From DSXH01 sp020724325 (GTDB lineage Bacteria > Bacteroidota > Ignavibacteria > Ignavibacteriales > Melioribacteraceae): a stretch of DNA of 64,000 bases. The notes beneath the pieces are model-generated. The model was not told where the DNA came from. It saw nothing but the letters and a program-made list of their open reading frames with translations, and searched no databases. The stretch covers positions 1 to 64,000 of the forward strand of contig JBFLYW010000006.1 of assembly GCA_040756515.1 (NCBI GenBank), in the 5' to 3' direction. Below, piece by piece: positions 9,379 to 17,959 of this stretch. A program made the position numbers and the translations under genes. Each line of letters begins with the position of its first letter. Positions within the stretch are counted from its first letter, which is position 1.

Positions 9379-10746
9379 TTGGAATCAGTTGTTAATTATA
9401 TAAAATCTAATTTAAGTAACTATGTTGACGAGCTAATGGAATATATCAGGATTCCAAGCATCAGCACTTTAGAATCTCATAAGCACGAGATGCAAAAATG
9501 TGCGGAATTTATTACGGAGAAATTGAAGAGTTCCGGGATGAACCGTGTCGAAATTTTTCAAACTAAAGGTCATCCCATTGTTTACGGAGAATGGCTTGGA
9601 GCGCCGGGAAAACCGACAGTTTTAATTTACGGTCATTATGATGTTCAGCCGGTTGATCCAATTGAATTGTGGACTAATCCTCCGTTTGAACCGGTAATAA
9701 AGGATGGTAAAATCTGGGCTCGCGGTGCTAACGACGATAAAGGGCAGTCATTCGTTCATTTTAAAAGTGTTGAAGCATTTTACAAAACAAATGGAACACT
9801 TCCCCTAAATATCAAATTTGTTATTGAAGGTGAAGAAGAAATTGGGAGTGCTAACCTTATCAAATTTTTGGATGAACAAAAAGAACTCTTAAAATGCGAC
9901 GCTATTTTGATATCGGATACTAACATGTATAAAGCCGGTATTCCTACACTTACTTATGGTTTGAGAGGATTACTTTATATGGAAGTAGAAATAACCGGTC
10001 CTAACCGCGACTTACATTCCGGAAGTTTTGGCGGTGCGGTTGCTAACCCGATTAATGAACTGGCTAAAATAATTTCTAAGCTTCACGATAAAAATGGAAA
10101 AGTAACCGTTCCCAATTTTTATAATGATGTGGTTAAACTCTCTAATGAAGAACGGAATAATTTCAAACGGCTTAAACATTCCGATAAAATCTTTTCTAAA
10201 GGGCTGGATGTAAAAGAATTATATGGCGAAAAAGGATTCTCTACATTGGAGCGGATCTGGGTTAGACCAACATTAGATTGTAACGGAATATTCGGAGGCT
10301 TTACAGAAAAAGGTGCCAAGACGGTTCTGCCTTCTAAAGCAACTGCAAAAATTAGCATGCGATTAGTTCCTAATCAGGATCCTAAAAAGATTGCTAAAGA
10401 TTTTGAAAAGCATATAAAAGCATTAGCTCCAAAAAGTATAAAAGTTGATGTAAGAACTCTTCATTACGGGTATCCTGTTGTTACTCCTTTGAACAGTAAA
10501 GCAATTAAAGCCGCATCAATTGCTGCATCTAAAGCATTTGGTAAAAAAACTGTGTTTACAAGAGAGGGAGGTTCTATTCCTGTTGTTGTTGATTTTATGA
10601 AAAAATTAAATGTACCGGCTGTTCTTATGGGACTCGGGCTGGATACGGATAATATTCATTCCCCTAACGAGCATTTTCGCTTAGATAATTTTGAAAAAGG
10701 TATTATTAGTTCGGCTTATTTTCTGGATGAATTTTCAAAGAATTAA
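9379..10746 (+). CDS. M20 family dipeptidase/peptidase
   Basis: A 455-residue cytoplasmic metallopeptidase of the M20 (ArgE/DapE/carnosinase-like) family, cleaving short peptides with two zinc ions. Visible metal and catalytic positions are the His of GHYDVQP, the Asp of ANDDKG, the Glu pair of EGEEEIG, the Asp of ISDTNMY and the C-terminal His of IHSPNEHF. A dimerisation lid domain sits between about residues 190 and 345. The TTG start at 9379 is supported by GGAGGG four bases upstream. Length and motifs match peptidases annotated as dipeptidase; the substrate cannot be read from sequence. Confidence 0.9.
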   Translation: MESVVNYIKSNLSNYVDELMEYIRIPSISTLESHKHEMQKCAEFITEKLKSSGMNRVEIFQTKGHPIVYGEWLGAPGKPTVLIYGHYDVQPVDPIELWTNPPFEPVIKDGKIWARGANDDKGQSFVHFKSVEAFYKTNGTLPLNIKFVIEGEEEIGSANLIKFLDEQKELLKCDAILISDTNMYKAGIPTLTYGLRGLLYMEVEITGPNRDLHSGSFGGAVANPINELAKIISKLHDKNGKVTVPNFYNDVVKLSNEERNNFKRLKHSDKIFSKGLDVKELYGEKGFSTLERIWVRPTLDCNGIFGGFTEKGAKTVLPSKATAKISMRLVPNQDPKKIAKDFEKHIKALAPKSIKVDVRTLHYGYPVVTPLNSKAIKAASIAASKAFGKKTVFTREGGSIPVVVDFMKKLNVPAVLMGLGLDTDNIHSPNEHFRLDNFEKGIISSAYFLDEFSKN

Positions 10747-10762
10747 AAAATCGGGTGAAGCT

Positions 10763-11602
10763 ATGAAACCCTTATTTGTAAAATTGATTTTGCTCTTTGC
10801 CATAATTATGCTGATTGGCTCTTGTACCAAGGATACCGGAGAAGGTGATGCCGCTACATCTGTTGCAAAGGATGAATCGATCCGTGAATATAATATTGAT
10901 GTCCAAAAATCACAGGTTAAGAACCGATTCCCTTGCGATACAATTTCATTACAGGAATATGTACTGGGCAATTATGAGCCGGGTACTTACCTGGTAAGAT
11001 TCGATAAGACATATACATTCAATGTTCCTAAACCGGCTGTAATATATTTTAGAGACGGCGGCAGTAATTATATCCTTGCAGTTATTGCTAAATCTAAACC
11101 AGGCGAAAGAAATATTGAAGCTAAGAATATTACCGGATATGAATCTAGTTTTATTAATCTTGATAGCACTAAACTTGGAACAGCTTTTTTCTTTTTAACA
11201 TTATTTGAATGTAAGGAGAGTAATTTCGAAAGAGTTTGGGAATCTGAAGTACCAATTCATGGCGGATTTAATAGGATGACTATAAAAACCTGGTCCCCTA
11301 AAAAAATTAAGTACGTTGAACTGAATTACGAAGACGGAATAATATCCGGTCATAGAAATTATAATTTCTTTTTAGTTGATGGATGGCGTAAACCTCCGCA
11401 TCTCTTAGAAACTTATGTAGGTATTGTTCATAAACGCACTTTAGCTTTAATAAATAATGATAAATTCCCGGATTATTACGAATACCGTTTTATTGAGGAT
11501 TCATTACGAATAAGAGTTAGGGATTCTATTCCGTTTTACTGGAGCGATAATAGGCGGCTTTATCTAACCGATAGAAATCCCCGCTGGTTTAGAAAATATT
11601 AA
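10763..11602 (+). CDS. Predicted lipoprotein of unknown function
   Basis: Family not recognised. ATG 10763 is preferred because it begins a clean lipoprotein signal, MKPLFVKLILLF followed by lipobox LIGSC at about residues 12-20; the in-frame upstream codons overlap the dipeptidase gene and would bury the signal. The mature part is mixed beta and ends RWFRKY. Two free-standing Cys residues (FPCDT, FECKES) follow the lipidated Cys. It starts 16 bases after the dipeptidase stop and is probably in the same operon, anchored in the inner or outer membrane. Confidence 0.75.
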   Translation: MKPLFVKLILLFAIIMLIGSCTKDTGEGDAATSVAKDESIREYNIDVQKSQVKNRFPCDTISLQEYVLGNYEPGTYLVRFDKTYTFNVPKPAVIYFRDGGSNYILAVIAKSKPGERNIEAKNITGYESSFINLDSTKLGTAFFFLTLFECKESNFERVWESEVPIHGGFNRMTIKTWSPKKIKYVELNYEDGIISGHRNYNFFLVDGWRKPPHLLETYVGIVHKRTLALINNDKFPDYYEYRFIEDSLRIRVRDSIPFYWSDNRRLYLTDRNPRWFRKY

Positions 11603-11617
11603 AAGTGTAGATGAAAT

Positions 11618-12709
11618 ATGTTTGTTGAAAATAATATGTCTAGCTCAATGATAGATCAATTAATACAAAAATTTGCCGGATCAACGTATTCCGGTTCGGA
11701 AATAAAATTTTTCACTAATGTTGAAGAAGAATATAAATCTTGCAAACACGGTGTTGGAATTAGTTTGTCTTTTAATAAAACTATTATAAAATTAACCGGT
11801 AAAGACACGCTCGAATTTCTGCACAGAGTTTCTACAAATGCTGTAAAAGATTTAAACCCCTTTTACAGGATACCAACACTATTTCTGAACGAAAAGGGAA
11901 GGTTTATTGATAGAACAACTTTATTGAATCTTGACAATCATTTTTTACTTATTGGAAGCAGTAATAACAATCGTTTATTGAATTGGATAAATAAATACAT
12001 AATTAATGAAGATATTCAAACCAGCGACGTATCTGGTAATTATGCTGTAATAGATTTGGTAGGACCACAATCCGAATCATTTCTTACATTAATTATTGGT
12101 AAGGAAATAAAATCTCTAAATGGAAATAACATTCTTAATTCTAATGTGGATGGATTTAATTTTTTCCTTTTTGCAAATCAGGAAATCAACGGATTAAAGT
12201 ATTACCGCATTTTACTTCTTACCGAACAATTGAATGGCTTTATTAATTACATAATTGATAACAAAAGTGTCTTCGATGTAAATTTTGTTGGCTCGGATGC
12301 TTTCGAAATTTTTAGAATTGAATCCGGTGTCCCAATGCATCCTTCAGAAATAAATGACCATTTCAATCCACACGAAAATAATCTTCTTTATGAAGTATCT
12401 TTTACTAAAGGATGTTACATCGGTCAAGAAGTAATAGCCCGTCTTCATACCTATGATAAAGTTCAGTTCAATTTAGTTGGACTTGTTTTTGATGAATATG
12501 TTAATGCAGAATTACCAATTCCAATCTATTCTGATCTGAATGAAGAAATTGGACAGGTTACAAGTATTGCCAAATCATTTCTTTTAGAAAAGAATATCGG
12601 GCTTGGCTTCATAAGAATGAAAAAGCTGTCATCAAACAATAAATTATTTATTGAATGCGATTCCAGAAAAATTGTTGTATCAGTAACCGGATTACCATTT
12701 TCAAAATGA
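11618..12709 (+). CDS. ygfZ: YgfZ/GcvT-like folate-binding protein
   Basis: A 363-residue member of the YgfZ/IBA57 branch of the GcvT fold, which assists iron-sulfur cluster assembly or repair using tetrahydrofolate. The diagnostic motif KGCYIGQE is present near residue 270, and the N-terminal domain has LTGKDTLEFLHRVSTN, the usual folate-domain opening. It is not glycine-cleavage GcvT, which lacks the KGCYxGQE cysteine. The start is taken as ATG 11618, but ATG 11636 is also possible since no strong ribosome binding site separates them. It overlaps the cobalamin adenosyltransferase gene by four bases (ATGA). Confidence 0.85.
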   Translation: MFVENNMSSSMIDQLIQKFAGSTYSGSEIKFFTNVEEEYKSCKHGVGISLSFNKTIIKLTGKDTLEFLHRVSTNAVKDLNPFYRIPTLFLNEKGRFIDRTTLLNLDNHFLLIGSSNNNRLLNWINKYIINEDIQTSDVSGNYAVIDLVGPQSESFLTLIIGKEIKSLNGNNILNSNVDGFNFFLFANQEINGLKYYRILLLTEQLNGFINYIIDNKSVFDVNFVGSDAFEIFRIESGVPMHPSEINDHFNPHENNLLYEVSFTKGCYIGQEVIARLHTYDKVQFNLVGLVFDEYVNAELPIPIYSDLNEEIGQVTSIAKSFLLEKNIGLGFIRMKKLSSNNKLFIECDSRKIVVSVTGLPFSK

Positions 12710-13254
12710 AAATTTATACTAAAACAGGTGATAAAGGTGAAACATCATTATTTGGCGGACAAAGAGTACAGAAAAATTCCCTTAGAATTTCTGCTTATGG
12801 AACGATTGACGAGTTAAATTCATTTCTTGGAATTGCAGTAACTGAAATTGTTGATAAGGAACTTGTTGAAGTAATTCATAGTATACAAAACGATTTATTT
12901 ACTCTTGGTTCGGATTTAGCCAGTCCTATAGAAAAAGAAAACAATAGTTTTACAATCCCAAGAGTTAATAAAGGGTTCATTGAAAGATTGGAGAAGTTAA
13001 TTGATAATTTTGATTCTAGAATTCCTCCTATAAAGAATTTTATTCTGCCGGGAGGAACAAAAGGAGCGGGCTTTCTTCACCTTGCAAGAACCGTTTGCAG
13101 AAGAGCAGAAAGAGAAGTAATTTCACTTGCCCAAATTGAATCTATATCTGAAGAAATAAAAATCTATTTGAATCGTTTATCGGATCTGTTGTTTGTTCTT
13201 GCACGTTTTGAAAACTTTATTTCAAATCACCCTGATATTGAATGGAGAAAATAA
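12706..13254 (+). CDS. PduO-type cob(I)alamin adenosyltransferase
   Basis: A 182-residue enzyme that transfers adenosine from ATP to cob(I)alamin to make adenosylcobalamin. The N-terminal ATP motif YTKTGDKGETSLFGG, then RISAYGTIDELNSFLG and the C-terminal CRRAEREV and LNRLSDLLFVLAR helices are typical of the PduO/MMAB family. The start is ATG 12706, overlapping the previous stop as ATGA; an in-frame upstream start would add 17 unrelated residues. Its product would serve the B12-dependent ribonucleotide reductase at 57723 and possibly a mutase outside the window. No B12 synthesis genes are nearby. Confidence 0.92.
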   Translation: MKIYTKTGDKGETSLFGGQRVQKNSLRISAYGTIDELNSFLGIAVTEIVDKELVEVIHSIQNDLFTLGSDLASPIEKENNSFTIPRVNKGFIERLEKLIDNFDSRIPPIKNFILPGGTKGAGFLHLARTVCRRAEREVISLAQIESISEEIKIYLNRLSDLLFVLARFENFISNHPDIEWRK

Positions 13255-13261
13255 TTTATGA

Positions 13262-13326
13262 ATTCTCAATCCGCCAAAAAACGGCGGACAAGTTCTAAAT
13301 TCTCAATTCTCAATTCTCAATTCTCA
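13262..13326. repeat. ATTCTCA heptamer repeats with GC palindrome
   Basis: One ATTCTCA at 13262-13268 is followed by TCCGCC-AAAAAAC-GGCGGA (13270-13288), then by four exact tandem ATTCTCA copies at 13299-13326 that end two bases before the tmRNA. The palindrome has the same arms as the two copies at 55801-55848. The spacer therefore seems to be made of repeat material, and no clear tmRNA promoter can be seen in it. Confidence 0.85.
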
Positions 13327-13328
13327 AC

Positions 13329-13678
13329 GGGGGTGACACTGGTTTCGACGGGGTTATAAGTTCTTTGAACTGCACATCGTGTTCTCCGTAGACACGTAAA
13401 ACGACGGTAAAAAAAGTAAATGGCGAATATAACTACGCTTTAGCTGCGTAAATAAACGCAGCCGTTCTTCAATTCTAATCACGCTGGGGATTGAAAGAAC
13501 GCCGCACAGTGTGATAGCCGAATCGAACTTCCGGATAGATGAGGCAAAACTTTCTCCGGAATTGTTCCGGCATAATCTGTTTGTCGATGCTGCCGGAATG
13601 AAATTAAAAGACAAACTATGTGTGTAGATGTTCCTGGAAATGTAGCTTCGGACCCGGGTTCGACTCCCGGCACCTCCA
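13329..13678 (+). ncRNA. ssrA: Transfer-messenger RNA (tmRNA)
   Basis: Rescues stalled ribosomes by trans-translation. The 5' end GGGGGUGACACUGGUUUCGAC is the conserved tmRNA opening. The 3' end has the T-arm GGGUUCGACUCCC and the acceptor strand CACCUCC, pairing with GGGGGUG through seven pairs including one G-U, then discriminator A. CCA is not encoded (ACT follows), so it must be added enzymatically. The tag frame ends YALAA-stop at 13451. At about 350 nt it has the normal length for a one-piece tmRNA. A T-run follows (13683-13689). Confidence 0.96.
13422..13451 (+). other. tmRNA proteolysis tag reading frame
   Basis: The frame GGC GAA TAT AAC TAC GCT TTA GCT GCG TAA encodes GEYNYALAA. 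The C-terminal YALAA is the usual degradation signal for ClpXP-type proteases. Codons AAT at 13419 and GTA at 13416 are in frame just upstream, so the resume codon may be earlier (tag VNGEYNYALAA). By analogy with Bacteroidota tags such as GENNYALAA, starting at Gly is my preferred reading. Confidence 0.8.
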
Positions 13679-13791
13679 CTATTTTTTTCTTATCATTTTA
13701 TCATATCAGAAATATCCATAACGATAAATATCGTGCCAACCTATTATTTTCGTTGCATTAGGTAACATATTAAGTTAACTTTGAAGTTGAA

Positions 13792-14646
13792 ATGAGGCAA
13801 CTTTACTTTACAAAAATGAGCGGCGCGGGTAACGATTTTATCCTTTTTGATTCAAAAAATAACCCGGATTTGGTCTTAAACAGCCAATTAATAACACAAA
13901 TATGTGATAGAAGGAACGGTATTGGTGCCGATGGCGTTATTTATTTTGAAGATTCTGCTGAATTCGATTTCATTATGAATTATTACAATGCAGATGGTTC
14001 CACTGGCAGTCTCTGTGCAAATGGAGCCAGATGTTCTTTACAGTATGCGTATATAACTAATAGAATTAAAGGGAATTCTGCCCGGTTTTTATCGAATGGG
14101 CTAGTTTACTCAGGCGTAATCCTGGATGACGGGCTAGTTAAGTTTTATCTTAATCGACCGGAAAATCTAAAACTAAAATTCAAAATTAAAGCCGCCCAGC
14201 AGCTTATTACGGCATCTTATGTTTACACGGGTACTCCACACGTTGTAATTAAGGTTTCTGATATATTGAAAAATCCCAAGAATTTAGAATCCAATAACTA
14301 TTCTTTAGATCAATTACCGGTTTATGAATTAGGAAAAGAAATAAGATTTTCTAAAGACTTTGAACCGGCTGGAACTAATGTTAATTTTATTGAATTATTA
14401 GGCGATGTAATAAAAATCCGTACATACGAGCGCGGCGTAGAAAATGAAACATTAGCATGTGGAACTGGTTCAGTAGCTGCTGCAATTATTTCTTATATGA
14501 ATGAAAATGTTCAGCCGCCGGTTAAACTAATTCCTAAAAGCGGTGATCAGCTTATAGTAAATTTTAGTGCGATAAACAATCAAATAACGGATCTCTCTTT
14601 AACCGGTCCGGCAAAGATTGTCTTTAATGGTGAAATTACAATTTAA
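13792..14646 (+). CDS. dapF: Diaminopimelate epimerase
   Basis: Converts LL- to meso-diaminopimelate for lysine and peptidoglycan synthesis. The 284-residue protein has the paired catalytic cysteines in the two half-domains: SLCANGARC near residue 75 and ACGTGS near residue 223. The usual opening is FTKMSGAGNDF. The first motif reads CANG rather than the more common CGNG, a mild change that keeps the cysteine. A TTGCAT (13753) and TAACTTTG (13776) pair with 17-base spacing lies just upstream and could be a promoter, but it would leave an almost leaderless message. The small gene downstream starts 12 bases later. Confidence 0.95.
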   Translation: MRQLYFTKMSGAGNDFILFDSKNNPDLVLNSQLITQICDRRNGIGADGVIYFEDSAEFDFIMNYYNADGSTGSLCANGARCSLQYAYITNRIKGNSARFLSNGLVYSGVILDDGLVKFYLNRPENLKLKFKIKAAQQLITASYVYTGTPHVVIKVSDILKNPKNLESNNYSLDQLPVYELGKEIRFSKDFEPAGTNVNFIELLGDVIKIRTYERGVENETLACGTGSVAAAIISYMNENVQPPVKLIPKSGDQLIVNFSAINNQITDLSLTGPAKIVFNGEITI

Positions 14647-14658
14647 TTGAGGAGATAA

Positions 14659-14961
14659 ATGAGTAGAGTAATTTTTTCAATTCGTTATCAGGTCTTTCCA
14701 GAGAGAAGACAAGAATACCTTGATGTTGTTAGAGAGTTGAAGAATATTATTAAAGCAGAAGGGCTGGAAAGCTATTCTGTTTTTGAGCAAAAAAACAAAC
14801 CTAATAACTTTGAAGAAGTCTATTTATTTAAGAATGAAGATTCATTCGAAAATTTTGACGATAACCAGGATGAACGTATTGATATACTTATGACTAAATT
14901 GTCTGACATGATAAAAGAACAGACAACTCAATACACTACATCACTCGAGGTTAATAACTGA
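14659..14961 (+). CDS. ABM-like (dimeric alpha-beta barrel) small protein
   Basis: A 100-residue protein with the ferredoxin-like fold pattern of antibiotic biosynthesis monooxygenase-type domains: an IFSIRYQVFPER strand, a helix of alternating charges, LESYSVFEQ and FEEVYLFKNEDSF. Such proteins are small dimers with varied roles, including heme or quinone chemistry, and many have no known function. The start has a GAGGAG ribosome binding site and follows dapF closely. Function cannot be assigned from sequence. Confidence 0.65.
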   Translation: MSRVIFSIRYQVFPERRQEYLDVVRELKNIIKAEGLESYSVFEQKNKPNNFEEVYLFKNEDSFENFDDNQDERIDILMTKLSDMIKEQTTQYTTSLEVNN

Positions 14962-15015
14962 AAGCATATTCAGTAATAATCGAAATATTATCCTTCCAAT
15001 ACCTGATGGTGTAAT

Positions 15016-16065
15016 ATGTATGAATTAGTTGGAGCAATTCATATCCATTCTGTTTTTTCTGATGGCTCGGGTGAAATTAAAGAGATTACCGGTTTTGCTA
15101 ACGAAGCTGGTCTGGATTATATTATCCTTACCGATCATAATACTCTAAGAGCATTACACGAAGGTTTTGAAGGCTGGCATGGTAAAACTTTGCTGCTGGT
15201 GGGCTGCGAGATTAACGACAAAGATAATAAAAACCATCTCTTAGCACTTGGAGTTAATGAAGCTTATTCAACCAGACTTCCAGCAAAGGAATATACCAGA
15301 TTAGTTAAAGAAAGCGGTGGATTGGGTTTTATTGCTCACCCTCACGAAAAAAGAAATTCTATGACAGAGCATCCGCCTTATCCCTGGATTGAGTGGGATA
15401 CTGAGGATTTTACCGGACTCGAAATTTGGAATCACATGTCTGAATGGATGGAAGGTTTAACCGATCAGAATAAGTACAATTATTTTATCCATCCATTGAA
15501 ATCAATTACAATGCCTCCAAAAGAAACCTTAGACACATGGGATTACCTAAATCTGAAAAGAAGAGTTGTAGGTATTGGCGGAGTTGATGCTCACGCACAT
15601 AAAGTAAATTTATTAGGATTTTTTGAAGTCGAGGTCTTTCCCTATAAGGTTCTCTTCAAATCGATCAGAACCCATATACTTGTCGATAGTAAATTTATTC
15701 CTTCAGACAATAAAGAAAATTTCTTAACTGCCAAAAATGAATTATATAATTCCCTGAAAAATGGAAGATGCTTTATATCTAATTATTATCATGGTGATGC
15801 AACCGGTTTTAGATTCTTTGCAGAGGACGGGCAAAAAATATATCAGATGGGAGAACTAATTACTCATACTAATAAGGTTAAGCTGCGCGTTTCTTTGCCT
15901 AATATTAGCGGGACAATTAAATTGTTAAAAAACGGCAGTTTATTAGAAACTATTGACGGTTTTGATGCAGAATTTAATATCAGCCAAAAAGGTGCATATA
16001 GAGTAGAAGTTTACTTAAACGAAAATGCATGGATTTTTTCAAATCATATTAGAATTGGTCTATAA
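15016..16065 (+). CDS. PHP-domain phosphoesterase-like protein
   Basis: A 349-residue cytoplasmic protein with a polymerase-and-histidinol-phosphatase (PHP) metal centre: HIHSVFSDGS at residue 8, LTDHNT, IAHPHEK and a late GGVDAHAHK. It resembles stand-alone PHP hydrolases acting on phosphates or nucleotides. A C-terminal region of about 80 residues (from RFFAEDG) has a beta-sandwich look and is probably an accessory domain. The substrate is unknown. Its neighbours (dapF, a TPR protein) do not suggest a pathway. Confidence 0.82.
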   Translation: MYELVGAIHIHSVFSDGSGEIKEITGFANEAGLDYIILTDHNTLRALHEGFEGWHGKTLLLVGCEINDKDNKNHLLALGVNEAYSTRLPAKEYTRLVKESGGLGFIAHPHEKRNSMTEHPPYPWIEWDTEDFTGLEIWNHMSEWMEGLTDQNKYNYFIHPLKSITMPPKETLDTWDYLNLKRRVVGIGGVDAHAHKVNLLGFFEVEVFPYKVLFKSIRTHILVDSKFIPSDNKENFLTAKNELYNSLKNGRCFISNYYHGDATGFRFFAEDGQKIYQMGELITHTNKVKLRVSLPNISGTIKLLKNGSLLETIDGFDAEFNISQKGAYRVEVYLNENAWIFSNHIRIGL

Positions 16066-16116
16066 TATTTATTAAATTTCGCCCCTAATTTTGGTGATTA
16101 TAAAACTGAGGTAAAT

Positions 16117-16806
16117 TTGTTAGCCGGTAAAAAAAGAATCTCTAAAAAAGAAATGAAAGAAGATAAATTGGTTACTTCCTATTATAGCACTTATAACTTT
16201 CTTATGGAAAACCAGGCAAAAATTCTAATTGGATTAGGAGCAGTAGCTTTAATTATTATAGCAGTTATATTAATTTCGAATAAAAGATCGGATGATAACC
16301 TTGCTGCAGCCAACCTATTAGCAAAAGTTATTCCGTTATACGAATCGAACCTTTTTCAGGAAGCTATAGATGGACAACCATCTTCTAATATTGTGGGATT
16401 AAAAAAGATTGTTGACGATTTTGGAAGCACAGAAAACGGTGAAAACGCAAAAATTTATTTAGCTAACTCCTATTCATTACTTGGTAAATGGGAAGAGGCT
16501 TATAAATTATACGATAGTTTTGGCGGGTCTAACTTACTTTTTGAAGCTACAGCCCTTGCCGGTCAAGCTCATTACTATGAAATAAAAGGTGACTATAAAA
16601 AAGCTTCTGCACTTTTTGAAAAAGCTGCAAAGATTTCTAAAACAAATCCCTCCAATGCAGAATATCTCTTTAAATCTGCTCTTAATTTAATGAAGCTTGG
16701 TAAAAATAATGAAGCCAAGTCCATTTTTAAGGAGATTAAAAACGAATACAAATTTTCTGTTGTTGTTCAGGAAATTGATCGCTATCTTAACCAATTAGAA
16801 GGATAA
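16117..16806 (+). CDS. Membrane-anchored TPR protein
   Basis: A 229-residue protein with one transmembrane helix (about residues 37-54) after a lysine-rich cytoplasmic tail, followed by three or more tetratricopeptide-like helical pairs. It resembles the YfgM/BamD-type periplasmic scaffolds and the Bacteroidota TPR proteins next to translation genes. The TTG start at 16117 follows GAGG; no ATG upstream is in frame. A role as an envelope assembly helper is inference from topology. Confidence 0.7.
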   Translation: MLAGKKRISKKEMKEDKLVTSYYSTYNFLMENQAKILIGLGAVALIIIAVILISNKRSDDNLAAANLLAKVIPLYESNLFQEAIDGQPSSNIVGLKKIVDDFGSTENGENAKIYLANSYSLLGKWEEAYKLYDSFGGSNLLFEATALAGQAHYYEIKGDYKKASALFEKAAKISKTNPSNAEYLFKSALNLMKLGKNNEAKSIFKEIKNEYKFSVVVQEIDRYLNQLEG

Positions 16807-16880
16807 GTATTAAACGGGTTTTGTAAATTTTGACCCCGGATTTTTTCTTACAGATTCTAAAATAAATTTGATTAGAAGAA

Positions 16881-17447
16881 ATGGCAGATACATCAGAATT
16901 AAGGAATGGTCTTATCATTAGATTTAAGGGTGAACCTTTTCTGGTTGTTGAATTTCAACACGTCAAACCAGGCAAAGGAAGTGCATTTGTAAGAACTACA
17001 TTAAAAAATATGAAATCGGGTAAAGTGCTGGATAATACCTTCCGCTCTGGTGAATCTATTGATGTTGTTCAGATTGAAAGAAGAAAATTTCAATTTCTTT
17101 ACAAGGAAGATGAATATTATATTTTAATGGATAATGAAACATTCGACCAGATTAATGTACCCGAAGAAATTTTAGGAGAGGGACAAATATTTTTGAAGGA
17201 AGGAGACGAAATTCAAATAATATATGATGATCAGGAAAAAATTATCTCTTCGGAAATACCAATGTTTGTAAACTTAAGAGTAATTGAAACTGAACCGGGG
17301 TTTAAAGGTGATACTGCAACTAATGTATTAAAACCTGCTAAGCTTGAAACCGGTGCCCAGATAAATGTTCCGCTTTTTGTTAATGAAGGTGAAATATTAA
17401 AAGTAGATACCCGAACGGGAGTCTATGTTGAACGAGTTAAAAACTAA
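16881..17447 (+). CDS. efp: Translation elongation factor P
   Basis: The 188-residue factor enters the ribosomal E site to relieve stalling at polyproline. It has three beta-barrel domains, with the tip loop PGKGSAF carrying Lys32, the position modified in many bacteria. The C-terminal signature is GVYVERV preceded by VDTRTG. No EpmA/EpmB-type modification gene is in the window. It is followed 12 bases later by accB, an order often seen in bacteria. Confidence 0.97.
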   Translation: MADTSELRNGLIIRFKGEPFLVVEFQHVKPGKGSAFVRTTLKNMKSGKVLDNTFRSGESIDVVQIERRKFQFLYKEDEYYILMDNETFDQINVPEEILGEGQIFLKEGDEIQIIYDDQEKIISSEIPMFVNLRVIETEPGFKGDTATNVLKPAKLETGAQINVPLFVNEGEILKVDTRTGVYVERVKN

Positions 17448-17459
17448 TAGTAGAAGAAC

Positions 17460-17933
17460 ATGGATATAAACCTCCTTAAAAAGCTCATTAAGATGGTTGA
17501 GCAAAGTGAAATTACCGAATTCTCAGTTCAGGAAGGCGACTTAAAAGTAAAAATATCAAAAAACTCAAAAAGTCCTTCTCATGTAAATGTTCAGCCTTCA
17601 TTTGATTATCAGAATGCAGCTATACAACCTGCTGCTTTTCCAAAACAATCTAATGAGGTTACTAATCAGCCAACAAATGAAACTAAATCCAATTTGCATG
17701 AGATTAAATCGCCAATTGTTGGAACATTTTATCGTGCACCAGCGCCAGATGCAGATTCATATGTTCAAATTGGGGATATTGTTGCCCCGGGTAGTGTATT
17801 GTGTATAGTTGAAGCAATGAAGCTAATGAACGAAATTGAATCTGATGTTAGCGGAAAAATTGTTAAAATACTTGTTGAAAATTCCACTCCGGTTGAATAT
17901 AACCAACCCCTTTTCTTAATTGAAACTGTATAG
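17460..17933 (+). CDS. accB: Biotin carboxyl carrier protein of acetyl-CoA carboxylase
   Basis: Carries biotin between the biotin carboxylase and carboxyltransferase parts of acetyl-CoA carboxylase, the first step of fatty-acid synthesis. The 157-residue protein has a helical N-terminus, a linker rich in Pro/Gln/Asn (residues about 45-80), and a C-terminal biotinyl domain with EAMKLMNE; Lys121 is the biotin site. It sits between efp and accC. Confidence 0.97.
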   Translation: MDINLLKKLIKMVEQSEITEFSVQEGDLKVKISKNSKSPSHVNVQPSFDYQNAAIQPAAFPKQSNEVTNQPTNETKSNLHEIKSPIVGTFYRAPAPDADSYVQIGDIVAPGSVLCIVEAMKLMNEIESDVSGKIVKILVENSTPVEYNQPLFLIETV

Positions 17934-17959
17934 TGATATCAAACTTTTGAGAGGTCATT

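Noticed and set aside
13479..13679. Open frame antisense to the tmRNA
   Set aside because: It lies entirely on the complementary strand of a conserved structural RNA and has no ribosome binding site.
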